Notes under the pieces: generated by a model
What the model was told of the DNA's origin: nothing
The model's database searches: none
What the model saw: the letters and a program-made list of their open reading frames with translations, nothing else
Assembly: GCA_028456385.1 (NCBI GenBank)
Contig: JALNQF010000141.1
Span: 1 to 64,000 of the forward strand
Length of the DNA stretch: 64,000 bases
Direction: 5' to 3'
Source of the DNA: Ophiosphaerella korrae
Lineage: Eukaryota > Ascomycota > Dothideomycetes > Pleosporales > Phaeosphaeriaceae
Shown: piece after piece, positions 23,874 through 36,565 of the stretch
Position numbering within the stretch: position 1 is the first letter of the stretch
How the letters are laid out: each line of letters starts with the position of its first letter
Translations under genes and position numbers: made by a program

Positions 23874-26800
23874 CCTTACTAATCTAGTTATTAGAAGAAG
23901 TAAAGCGTAAGTAGTATATAGTCTAAGCTAATATAATAGTAGAAAGTATAACTAAGAAAGAAAGTAAATTACCTCTAAGTAGTTATAAGTTAGATACAAC
24001 TAACTAGAGAGTAGTTAAGTTAAACCTAAATAACCTAATTACTAATAAAGAGAGTATATAACTATTAATTAATACTCTAACTATATAAAATATAAAACTA
24101 CGAAATTACGTTAAGTAAAATAAAGCCTAGATTAAAGCTATTATAATAGGATAAAACTAAATAGAATAAATTACTTAGAGACTAGAGATAGGTATAATAA
24201 AGAAGCTACTTAAGATACTTATACTTAAAAAGTTTAATAGAATAAAGAAGAAATTAAGACCTTTCTTAGTATTAGTATAACTCTAGATAGATATACAAGT
24301 ACTATACTTTAATACTAAAGAAAAAAAAGTAGTGTATATTAGAAGATACTTTAAAGAAGATATAATAAAATAATTTAAACTTTACTAGATAGATTATATA
24401 ATATAATAGCTATCTTTAGAAGTTATAAATACTTTATAAAATAAATAAGAGTAGTATTTAAAGATATAAACGTTACCTAATAAGCTAAAGAAAAGCTTAA
24501 AAAGCTTAAGTAATATAAGAGTATTCTAGAATATATATTATAGTTTAAATAACTATTATAAAATATAAAATAGAATAAGCTATCTCTAATATTAAGATTT
24601 AAACAAGGACTAAAATTAAATATTAAATATAAGCTAATCTAGATAGAGAAACTAAAAATACTAGAAGATCTAAAAGATTAAGTAATACAAGTTAATAATA
24701 AACTCTAATAATAGAGAATAAATAGATATAGAGGATACCCTAGTAATAATAATAGTAGAGACTCTATAATCCTTAACGTAAATAAAGATAAAAAGAAAAA
24801 AAAGAATAAAAACTTTATATACTTTAACTATAGTAAGAAAGATTACTATATAAAAGATTATAAGTTAAAGAAGAAAGATATAGTATACTATAAATATAAG
24901 AAACTAGGATACTTTATAAAAGACTATAGAAGTAAGAACCTAAAAAAGGAGACCTAGTTAAAAATAACTAAAGATAAGAAAAAAGTACCTAAAGTATAAG
25001 CTAAGCTATAAGAAAAAGTAGTAGTAATAAAAGAGTAATAATATATAATATACTACTAAACCTTTTATAATAATAATAACTACTATATATACTTTTTAAG
25101 TAAATAAAAAGTAAAATAGTTTCTATATAAGAAATAGAAAGTAGTAGTAATAAAAGAAAGAACTTAAGTATAGCTTAAAGAAATAGTATATATAATAGAC
25201 TTACTAATAGAAGACTTAGAAGAGAAAGAATCCTAGACCCTATTAATTACTACTAAATAACTAGTAAGAGATAAAGAAACTACTATAAACTTTACTAAAA
25301 AATAGAGAAGAAATAAAAGCTAAGTTAATATAAAAATTATAGAGTATACCTAGTTAGATATATATAGCTATAATAGCTATATAATAATAGATATAGTAGA
25401 ATAAAATATATAATAGTAGTTTATTTAGAAATACTTACTAGTTATAAGTATAACGTAAGTATATAAATACTAGAAAATATATAATCTTAAAAATATAAAG
25501 TTTATAATATTCTAATAATATATAAAGTAATATACTTTTATAGTAAGAAGAATACTTATATAAAAAGAGTAGTAGTACTTTATAAAAAAAATATAATAGA
25601 TTAATAAAGCCTATATACCTAGTATACTTATAGTATACTATATCTTAGTAAAAAAGAGACCTAGTATAGATAAATATAAGGAAGGAGATAAAAAAAGAAT
25701 AAATCTAGAATATTAAGTATACTTTACAATATTATAAGTATTATATCTAAATACAAATTACCTTATATATAGAGAACCTAAAGTAAGAAATTATATATAG
25801 CTAGTAAGAAGAAAAAGCTATAATTATATAAAAGTAATCTTAGTATAAGATATTATAAGATAGGAAACTATAAAGATACCTAATAAAGAATATATAGTAT
25901 TAAGACTTAGAAAAAAGCTATCTAAGGAATATATCCTAGGAAAACCTTAGTATACGTATACGTAAGATAAGTATCTAAAATATAAAGACTATAAGTATAA
26001 AGTTAAGTAATAGCTTTAACTAGATAGTAAATTTATAAAATAGCCTAAGAATAAAAAACTTAAAAGTATAAAAAGCTTATATATTATAAAATAAGGTAAC
26101 TTTTAAAAGAAAAAAGTATAAGCTATAATTAATAGTAGAGATATAAAGAACTTTATATCTAAGAAGTTTATAGAAGACTAAAGAATACGTTATATAATAA
26201 AGAAATACCTTTAATAATTAAGTATAATTAAAGGAAAGCTATTCTGAAAACTTATAAAGTTTAAAGCAATACTTTCTATATTAGAGCTAAGAGGGTTAAA
26301 AATTAAAAATATAGTTATAGATATAATAACAATTAATAACAAATAAGATATAATTTTAGAGATATTATAGTTATAGATAACTAACCTAAGAATTAATTAG
26401 AGAATAAGAGAAATTAGCTAATCTAGACAAGATATATTAAAAGCTAATATAAATATATATAAAGGAGAGCTCCTAGATATATATAAAAAATAGGAAAAGT
26501 AGATTATAGAGCCTAAAAATTACTTTCTAGAATACTAACTATAGGATTTAGTAATAGACTTAGAGGAAGAAAAAGATATAAGATAGAGCCTAGTCTATAA
26601 AAAGACTAAAAAAGAATTTAAGATTAAGTAAGCGTTTATATAAAACGTAATAAAGAAAGAATAGATATAAGAATCTAAATCCTTAGTAGTATATAGACTT
26701 ATATTTATAGATAAAAAAGGGATAAGTAATAAAAGACTTTACGTAGATTGTAAGAAAATAAACGCAATTATAAATAAAAATTAATACCTTTTACTATATA

Positions 26801-29800
26801 TAAATAAAATACAAGATTAACTATAGAAAGCTTAAATCTTTATAAAGCTAGATATTTAGAATACCTACTACTAAATTAGAATTAAGAAAGGTAATAAATA
26901 GAAGATAGTAATCTAAATATAATATAGACTATTTAAATATATAGTTATACTATTTAGATTTATAAATATATTAGTAGTATTCTAAGAAAAAATTAATATA
27001 GTTCTAAAATAGTACTTAGATGTATTTATATTTATATACCTAGATAATATCTATATATTTTTAGAAATAGAGGATAAATACGTATAATATATATACAAGG
27101 TACTAGAAAAATAAGTAGAAAATTAACTATTTCTTAAGATAAGAAAATATAAGTTCTATATAAAGGAAATAGACTTCCTTAGATTTATTATTAAACTAAG
27201 AAAAATAAAGATTAACCTAAATAAGATTAAGTTAATTAAAGAATAGCTAACACTAAAAAACTTATAAGAAGTATAATAGTTCTATAAGCTAGTAAACTTT
27301 TATAGAAAATTAATAGTAAGATAGTTTAAATATATAAAGCTATTAACTAAACTTATAAAAAAAGATACGCTATTTAAGTAGATAAAAGAATATAATAAAG
27401 TATTTAACTAGATTAAAAGAAAGTTTATAAAAAACCTAGTTATTAGAATATATAACCTAGAGCTACTAGTAATTATAAAAATAGATATATCTAATTTAGT
27501 CTATAGAATAGTACTAATATAACAAGACCTAAAAACTAAGTAAAAATACTTAGTTAAATATTTCTCTAAATAGATAAAGCTAGTAGAGCTTAACTTCTTA
27601 ATCTATAATAAAGAAATACTAGTAATCTATAAAGTATTTAAGTAATAGAAAGTATACTTATAAAAAGTAAAGTATAAAATAAAAGTTTATATAAACTATA
27701 AGAATTAATATAATACTATATAAAATAGTAGGAATTTTTATTAATATCTAAATTTATAGTTATATATATATAAAGAAAAGATAACTAGTTAGTAGATACT
27801 CTAAGTAGAAGACTAGATTTATAAGAAGAAGTAAATACTACTAGTATAGTTCTAGTAAAGAATAAAGAAAAAAACTTAGTTTTAAATAAACCTAAGATAG
27901 CTATAATACTTAAGAGAAAGAGTAATAAGCTAAATAAATAGATTTAAGAGGAAATAACTAAAGCTTCTAAAGAAATAAAAAAACTAGAAATCTAAGATAA
28001 ATTTATAAAAGCTTATTAAAGAATATATATTCTAGGTAAGATTTAAAAAGAATTTATGTAATAATCCTATAAACTACTAGTATATAGATACTAGAGAATT
28101 AAAAAATTACTAAATAGACTTTTAAAAGATTACTATATCCTAAGAGTAAGATAACTAGTAAAAGAAGTACTATAAAACTATATAGAGTATTATAAAAATA
28201 AGTATAATAGATATATACTATATAGAGTATTATAAAAATAAGTATAATAGATATATACTATATAGAAAGTTATAACTAGTTAAAGTACTAGAGTACTTCT
28301 AGAAAGTTATTATAATATACTTTATTATAAAGTTACTTAAGTTAAAAGACTTAATATTAAGAATTAAGTATAATAGAACTTTAATAATAGTAAATAAACT
28401 TATAAAGTACTTATACTTTAGATTATATAAAGAGAAAAATAAGATAGAAGTTACTATATACTAGGTTTTAGAGATTATAGTTAGCTAGTATAGTATTCTA
28501 GATAAGATTATTATAAATAGAAATTTATAATTTATATTAAAACTATAGAGAATAATAGTAGTATAATTAGAAATATAATATTAAATATTAATAGCGTATT
28601 ATCTACAAATAGATAAATAATTAGAATATATAAACTAGATAGTAAAATAGTACTTAAGATACTACTTTAACTATAACTAGAATAATTAGGTATAGTTATA
28701 ACTTATAGTATAGTTAGTATATAATAGCGTAAAGAATATAGTAATAAGAGTATTACTTTTTTTTATAAACTATAGATTTAACCCTAATATATATTAGATA
28801 CTAAGAAATATAAAGTCTTAGTTTCTAAGAAGAGAAAACTTTATAAATAAACTAAGAAAAATATATAATTAGCTATAATAAGATATAGAGTTCTTATAAG
28901 ATTATATAGTAAAGTACTATAATAAAAAATATAAAGAAGGAACTTAATTTAAAAAAGAAGAAAAAGTATAGTTAGTTTAAAGAAATATTAAGAGTAAATA
29001 ATCTAGTTTAAAACTAGATTATATAAAGATAAAACTATATAAAATTAATAAAAAAGTTATACTAGTTATATTTAAATTAAAACTACTAAGTAAGATAAAG
29101 CTATACTTAACCTTTTATATAGTACTACTTAAGATAGTATTATAAAATATAAAACTACTATTATATAAAGTAGATATATATAGAGAATAAAAAGAATAAA
29201 AAGTAAAAGAAATTTTATAATACTAGTTCTATAATAAAAGAAACAATTATTTAGTAAAATAAATAGGTATAGATAAAAAAGAGTAATTATAAGAAGATAT
29301 ATAAGAACTAAGATAACTTTAACTACTCTAAGAAACTAGAAGAGTTCTAAAGTTAAAACTTTCTAAACTATTTTATAGTAAACTAAGAAAATCTATAATA
29401 CTACTAGTAAATAGAAAGGTAATAGAGACGCTTAATATAATAAAAGCTAGTATAGCCTCTAATATATCTTTAAAGTCTATTCTAGTCTTTAACGTATAAA
29501 ACTTTATAGATAATTTAGTATTATTATAAGCTTTTAGCTTATAAAGATAGTCTATATATACCTAAAGATCTACTATCTTATAAGTAGTCTTAGAGATTAG
29601 GTTATACTAAGTTTATTTAGTAATAGCTAGCTATAATAATATTTTTACTCTAGCTTTATTAATAGCTCTCTTTATATAACTTAGAAGTAAGAGATCTAGT
29701 AATAATTAAGTACTTATACTTAGTAGGAGAAATTCTAGAAAGAGTATAATAGTACTAAGCGTTAGCCTAAATATACTTACTATAAGCTTTACTATTTTTT

Positions 29801-30015
29801 AAAGATATAAGATAAGTTATCTAAAGTTCTATATAATAAAAATAAAGAATTATTTTAATACTATTCTAAGTAATATAGCTAACAAGTAATAATTTATTAT
29901 ATTAGGAATAAGAAGGTATAGAGAGTAATAAGGAGTTAGAGATTAATAAAGAAAGTAGGCTAATAACTTTAGCTTTAAGATAAGAGAATACAAACTTACT
30001 TAAAAAAGGAAATAG
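23874..30015 (+). pseudogene. Gypsy-2 gag-pol remnant
   Basis: Internal region on the plus strand. Gag ends with the two Tyr-converted zinc knuckles near 24820-24927, and RT has its DD box near 27040. Integrase is expected from about 28000 to 29400 by position and by the match to 55830-56640. In-frame TAA/TAG are dense throughout; no intact protein remains. Confidence 0.8.
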
Positions 30016-30435
30016 TATTATAATAGTAATAAGAGAAAATTAAATAGAACTAATTAGCCCTATAATAAAAGATAATAATATATTTAACTTTACTAAGCTT
30101 AGTAGTTATAAAAATATAAAGTAGCTTTACTACTTTATAAGGCTTAGTATAGACAAAGCTATAAAGTAACTTTAATACTTTATAGGACTTAGAAATAACA
30201 AAGTAATAAAGTACTAAGAAAGTACTAAGTATATAGTTAGTAGTAATACGTATTATTAGGATAGTATTAGTAATTTAATTATTAACTACAAGCGACAATA
30301 TATTAATATTGTAAGAACTAATCTATTATTTATAGCTTATTACTTAATTATAATACGTACTTTAGTTATTAGCTTCTAATCTACTAATACCTCTCTAGAG
30401 GTTACTTGTAGTTAATAATAGGTAACCCTATTATA
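30016..30435 (+). repeat. 3' LTR of Gypsy-2
   Basis: 420 bp; matches the 5' LTR except for a ~60-bp deletion near its start. Confidence 0.85.
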
Positions 30436-31222
30436 TATACTAAGCTAATTAATAGATTCTAGGTATACTTAGAATCTATTACGCCTTTCTATATATATAC
30501 TATTACGTATCTAATTATATATATAATTACGTATCTAATTGCGTATTACGTATCTAATTATATAACTTATTTAATATTAGTAGTTATAATAGTTTATAAT
30601 AAGCTAATACTTATAGGTAGTAATATTAGTTTATAAGTACTAAGTTTAGTTAAATCCTTATTACTCTATAAGTTTATAGCTAACTTTTTACTATTAAAGT
30701 TTACTATAATATACTTATTAAGTATAGCTAACTTCTTCTATATATATACTACTTTAGTTACTAGTATAATACTTTAATTCTATCCTAAGTTAGTATATTA
30801 TTATACTTTATTATATATACTTTTAAATAAAATCTAGTAAAAAAACCTAATAATATATAGTAATTTATTATATACTATAATTAGTATATATTAGAAGAGA
30901 TAACTAATTTAAAGTTAGTAACTCCTTAACTAAAAATACTTAAATAACTTAAATAACTTAAATAATATAAGCTTCTTACTTAGTAAATATAGATAAAACT
31001 AGAGCAATAAATTAAAGCTAAGATATAAAGCTTAATAAAAGTAAAGTAGAGAGCTAAAGTAGTATATATACTTAGTATTTTTAATAAAAGTATAAATATA
31101 GTAAATCTTACTATTAAGACTATTATAGAGACTATTATACGTAAGTATAGTATTTTATAAGTTAAGTACTTATAGTTAACTTAAACTATACTAATACTAG
31201 TATTAATAAAACTAGATAATAA
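30436..31222. other. AT-rich RIP-mutated DNA with a small tandem repeat
   Basis: It contains three near-copies of attacgtatctaatt between 30502 and 30559. Otherwise no recognisable element or gene. Confidence 0.4.
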
Positions 31223-31648
31223 AGTTTATAAGTAAGCTACGCGTATAAGTAAGCTATATACCCTAAAATATATATAAAATCTAGATTTCTATAGTAAAAT
31301 AACTTTACTCTAACTTAATTAAATAAGCTAAAATATAAGATATAGCCTTATATAACTATTTTAAGATAAATACTAGATTTTAAAAAAGATATATAAAGTA
31401 TAAAGTAAGTTACTAAAAATTAGGAGCTAAAATAGGGCAAATAAATAAAAAAGTAAAATATCTTTTAAATATCTAAGTTATATACTATAGGAATCTAAAA
31501 GTAGCTTCTATATAAGTAGTAAAGAGTATACCTATAGTTATAGAAAATATTATAAAGTTATAGTAAAGATATTTTACTATAGAAATATAGATATTAAGTA
31601 TATTTTAGGGCGTATAGCTTACTTATACGCGTAGCTTACTTATAAACT
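31223..31648. mobile_element. Small inverted-repeat element (MITE-like), 426 bp
   Basis: Left end agtttataagtaagctacgc is matched by an inverted copy ending at 31648. Pairing extends about 70-80 bp inward from each side with a few transitions. Each arm contains a direct repeat of ataagtaagct. No coding capacity. The target duplication could not be settled because similarity extends a few bases into the flanks. Confidence 0.75.
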
Positions 31649-33380
31649 CTATTATACTAGTATAAGCTAATATAAGCTTTATAAGTTCTATATTTATAGA
31701 TTTATTACTTATAAAAGATAGTTTACTAAAGGCTACTTAATACTAAACTAAAATAAATCTAAAAGCTAAGAAAATATTTAATAATTTATAAGATATATTA
31801 ACTAGTTATAAAGAGATTACTATTTATATATAAAAATATTAGTATAATTAGTTTAGTATAATCTTAATAATATAGGATATTAATATCTTAAGGCTTTATT
31901 TCTAGCTTAAAGTTATTAAGTTAATTATATATAAGTCCTTTATACTTAAGTATCTAGTTAATTATTAGTTATATTTTATTAGAGTTAATCTTATTAACTT
32001 TCTAAACTTAGTATATACTAGTATAGATCCTATTAGTATTAATAACTATTATATTAACTTTTACTTTACGCGCGTATATTTATAATATAAAGTATTACTA
32101 GTAGTAATTTTTTAGTTCTATATATATAAAGCTCCTCTTCTCTTTATATATAAATAAGAGTCTAGTCTCTTTTAATAATAAAAAGGATACCTTAGCTTTA
32201 CTAATATTTGTATTATTTATAGTATATACTTAGATAATAAAAAGTTTTAAAGCTTTTATCTTATATAATTAGTTATAGTAGCTATTATTCTTTTATATAT
32301 ATTTATTTATAAACTTATACTATTATAAGTTTAAAGTAAAAAGTATAGTTTATTATAATATAGTAATTAGAATAGTAGTAATAACTATTAGATATTAGTA
32401 TATATACGTATATATCTATAGTAAGTATTTAGATACTTTACTTTTAATAAAAAAATTTATATAATTTGTAATAGTAGTAATAGTTTTTAATAGTTATTTA
32501 ATATACTATTATATTAGAGTTTTATATAATATACTTAATAATAATATATTTAAATTTAGTTAAGATATATAGATATAATTTATTCTAAATATTAAAATAA
32601 TTTAGAGAGTTATAAGTATATATATAAAGCGATTTCTATAACTAACTATAAAAAAAAAACTATTTCTTTTTAATCTTTTATAATAGATATTTATTAAATA
32701 CTTATATAGATTTAAGTTACTATTAAAATATACTTTAAAATCTAATAATACTATATATATAAATAAAACCTATTACTATTACTAATAAAATAGTATTCTA
32801 TATATTAGTTCTTTAATAATAGGCTAAGAATATATTAATATATTATAGAGTAAGTAAATACTAAAGTACTTATCTATAATTATTATAATAAAGTATATTA
32901 CTATATCTCTAGTAAACTTAATTAATAGGAATTTATTAATAATACTAATAGAAGTTTATAATAGTAAAGTAATAGTCTATTAATATATACTTATTATTAA
33001 CAAAAATATAATAATATATTATATAGTTTTACAAGAAATACAAGTATTCTATTCTTAGCTAATTTAATTTAAAAGTTTATAAATTTACTTTAAGTTAGTA
33101 TATATATATTATAGCTATAATAATATACTTTAGCCTAGTAAAGAAGTACTAAATTAGAGGTATTAGGAGGCGTAAATATAGGTTATAATTAATAACTTTC
33201 TTTAGATATTTTATAAATCTCTATATATAGTAAAGTATTATAGTTTATTAATATATAAGTATATATAATAGTATATTAGTATATACTTGTATAATTATCT
33301 TTAGATATAATACTTTTTTACTTATTATAGTAGTTACTAGTATCTAAAAGTATTTAAGTAATAAGCGCCTATTAAGATAT
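31649..33380. other. AT-rich RIP-mutated DNA, no readable element
   Basis: Low-complexity TA-rich sequence with rare CA/TG dinucleotides. No LTR pair, inverted ends or protein motif recognised. Confidence 0.4.
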
Positions 33381-33613
33381 TATAAAGAGTCTAGAGTAAA
33401 TAGCTATTAGAGTATACTTAGTACTATTAATAAACTCTACTAAGCTAAGTAACTAGTATTATAAGCTTTATTAGCTATTATATTTCTCTATATATAACTT
33501 AGTATAACCTTAAGTAATAATAACTAGTATATATATTATATACTACTATAATAGCTTAACTATCTATTAGCCTCTTTTAATCTAGATTAGCTTAGTAGTA
33601 TACTATCTTTATA
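33381..33613. mobile_element. Solo LTR with perfect GATAT target duplication
   Basis: A 233-bp sequence starting tataaagagtc and ending tatctttata, flanked by GATAT at 33376-33380 and 33614-33618. A related 264-bp copy lies at 34420-34683. Confidence 0.85.
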
Positions 33614-34419
33614 GATATTTAGTATAATATAATAGTTTATATAATAGTAAAAATATACTTATAGAACTCTATTATTTATATACTAAATATATAACTTAAA
33701 TAGGTAATTATCTATATACTTTATTTTTTAGTATACTAAAATAATTATATTACCCTAATACTCTTACATCTAAAGCTATTATTTTTAACTTAAAATTTTT
33801 ATAAAAGCTTTTATATTCTCTATTTTATTTTTAAAATTAATATTAAGTATAAACTTATTAATATTATAATAACTATTTTTATTTTCGATAATTATTTCTA
33901 GCTTATATAACTACTAAAATACTTTAATTATAAGTAATAACTTTATAATAGTTAAAGTAGTAAGTAAAAAGGTATTAGTAAGTAGTAAAAGTATTAGCCT
34001 AAGCTAGTAGGTTTAAGTTTATACTATAATAATATTACTTTTAGGTATAGCTAAGAATTCTAGATATATAGTTATAATAGCTTATAACTAATACTTATTT
34101 ATAATAAATCTATATAAATTTTAAGACTATTATAATAACTATTATATTATTAATATTATATAAGTATATAAAAATATTCTCTAACTAGATATATAATTAT
34201 ATAATTAAATCTTTTTTTTAAATAGATCTATAACTATAATAATACTACTAGTAGCTAAGCTAAACTTCTTTATAAAAAAGTATAAAGCTACTATATTAAA
34301 AGCTATTTTACTCTTAGTAATATTAAAATCTCTACTTTTTTTCTTATTATAAGTAGTAATATTCTTTAGACTATTTAGATTATAAAAATACTTAGAATCT
34401 AGTTTTTTTTATAACTATA
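33614..34419. other. AT-rich RIP-mutated DNA between two solo LTRs
   Basis: About 800 bp with no readable gene or element. Confidence 0.4.
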
Positions 34420-34683
34420 TATAAGGAGTCTAAAGTAAAGAGCTATTAGGGTACGCTTAGTACTATTAACGAGCTCTACTAAGCTAAGTAACTAGTATTA
34501 CTAGCTCTATTAGCTAGTATATTCCTTTATATATAACTTAGTATAACTTTAAGTAAGTTCTAAGTAAGTTCGAAGAACTTTAAGTAATAATAACTAGTAT
34601 ATATATTGTATACTACTATAATAGCTTAACTAGCTATTAGCCTCTTTTTATCTAGATTAGCTTAGTAGTATATTATCTTTATA
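34420..34683. mobile_element. Second LTR of the same family as 33381-33613
   Basis: 264 bp, direct orientation, less mutated than its sister (keeps ggtacgc and gagctct). It contains a ~30-bp internal duplication around aagtaagttctaagtaagtt. Flanking 5-mers do not match, so its insertion history is unclear. Confidence 0.7.
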
Positions 34684-34700
34684 AGGTTTTAGTTTTTTAT

Positions 34701-34938
34701 TATAAAGTAGACTTTATATAAAATAAATTAAATAAAGTAGTTTTAATAATTAACTAAAGAGAGTAAATAGTAGATAAAGCTATCTAAGTAAGTACTAAGT
34801 ATATATACTTAGTAGCTTTCTAAATACTAACTAAAAGTAAAATAGTAGTTAAATATTAGTAATTTTATAATATTAGTAAGTTATAAACTTTCTAATATTA
34901 GTATAAAAGTAAGAAATATAAAGTATAACTCTTTTATA
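34701..34938. mobile_element. LTR related to the chromodomain Gypsy element at the right edge
   Basis: A 238-bp RIP-mutated copy of the LTR at 59313-59654: both share agtagacttta near the start, the block agataaagctatctaagtaa, and cttttata or cccttata at the end. No clear target duplication, so it may be a solo LTR or a fragment. Confidence 0.7.
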
Positions 34939-35098
34939 TATATAGGTTTTAGGATTTTAGTTTTTAACTTCTAGTATATAATAGTTTACTATACTAGTAC
35001 CTAAAGTAGTTTTAAAGCTAAAACTATATAATTAGAATATTAGTTAATATATTAATATAAGCTTAGGTTATTAGATACTAGCTATAAGTAAAGCTATA

Positions 35099-36461
35099 GT
35101 AAAGCTTACTACTTAGTACTTATCTTTACTTAATACTTATTTTTTCTCTTTAGCTTCTCTATTTATCTTAATAACTACTTCTTTTATTAATTCTAAATTT
35201 AGTAAATATTATAAATATATATTAGAAATTATTTTATTTATTTATTATTTAATATTTTTAATCTTAGTAGAAATATTATACTTTAAATTATTTTAGTATT
35301 TTTTACTTCTTTATAAATAACTATATAATATAGCTTAATAAGAAGCTCTAAGTCTTAATATATATTATTAATATATATAGCTAAAAGTTATAACTATTAC
35401 TTATAAATAATACTATATACTTTATTAGTTATTTAAAGCTAAACTTTTTATATAAAGTTCTATAAAAATATCTTAAATATAATATATATTTTATATTATA
35501 ATAATAACTTTTCTAATTTATATATATATATATATATATATATTATTACTTATATAAGTTACGTTAATACCTAATTACTTAATATTTATTAAAATAAGTA
35601 GATTTTAATTATATAGTAGTAGTTTTCGAATATAATTAGGAATATTTAAAAATAAACTATATATTTTTAAGTTTTTATAATTTAATAAAAATTTCTAAAA
35701 ATTATTAAGTATAAAAAAATACTTATATTAGTTATATATATTCTAAAACCTATAATACTATATAAAATCTTACTTTTCTATCTATACTACTAGTAAATTT
35801 ACTAAAAGAATATATAAATAGAATTTTCTTTCTAAATCTATAGTTTTAACTATTTTAATATATAATTATAGTTCTAATATATAAATTAAAAATTAAAAAC
35901 TGTAAAAATTTTAATTTCTCTTTAATAATCTTAATTATATTAGAAAATTACTACTTTAAAATAAAAATTTATATATTTTATAAAATATTAAGTAATTAGT
36001 TATTAAAGTAACTTATATTAGTAATAATATATATATACAATTTAGAAAAGTTATTTTTATAATATAAAATACCTATTATATTAATAATATTTTTATATAA
36101 CTTTATATACAAAGTTTAGTATTAAATAACAAGTAAGGTATATAGTATTATTTATAAGTAATATTTATAACTTTTAACTATATATATAGATAATCTATAT
36201 TAAGACTTAGAGCTTCTTATTAAGCTATTTTATATAGTTATTTATAAATAAGAAAAAAATACTAAAATACTTTAAAGTATAATATTTCTATTAATATTAA
36301 ATGATTTTCATTAAAAAATTAAATAAAGTAATTTCTAATATATATTTATAATATATACTAAAATTTAGAATTAATAGAAGAGGTAGTTGTTAAGATAGAG
36401 GGGGGGCTAAGGGGAAAAAACGGGCATTAGGTGGGGCTGGGCACTAGTCGGTGAGTTTCAC
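35099..36461. mobile_element. Long-inverted-repeat DNA element (copy 2), uninterrupted
   Basis: 1363 bp bounded by TA at 35097-35098 and 36462-36463. Ends read GTAAAGCTTACTAC (left, RIP-mutated from GTGAGGCTCACCGC) and CGGTGAGTTTCAC (right, nearly unmutated). The arms are about 570 bp each, so most of the element can fold on itself. No ORF. The left arm, next to transposon DNA, is fully RIP-mutated to its tip, while the outer ~75 bp of the right arm facing the gene island keep C-runs and GC content. Confidence 0.9.
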
Positions 36462-36565
36462 TAGCTCTACCAACCATGTAAAGCAGCATATTTAACCATG
36501 CGCAAGATCGATTTCTGAAAGTAAACATTAACTTCAAGGACCCATTTCTGCCTGATAGTGACAAT

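Larger units (their letters stand above)
22994..30435 (+). mobile_element. Ty3/Gypsy LTR retrotransposon (Gypsy-2), full-length but RIP-dead
   Basis: The 5' LTR is 22994-23873 (interrupted by a solo LTR) and the 3' LTR is 30016-30435. The gag end carries two zinc knuckles at 24820-24861 (YFNYSKKDYYIKDY) and 24886-24927 (YYKYKKLGYFIKDY). These fit CX2CX4HX4C exactly if every Cys and His has become Tyr, as RIP does to TGY and CAY codons. The RT box reads YLDNIYIF near 27033-27060. A purine tract (aaaaaaggaaatag) precedes the 3' LTR. A 43-bp tandem repeat lies at about 28177-28262. The same family recurs at 52350-59312. Confidence 0.9.

Noticed and set aside
33381..34683. A 1.3-kb LTR element bounded by the two related repeats
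   Set aside because: The first repeat has GATAT directly on both sides, proving an independent solo insertion; the outer flanks do not match each other.
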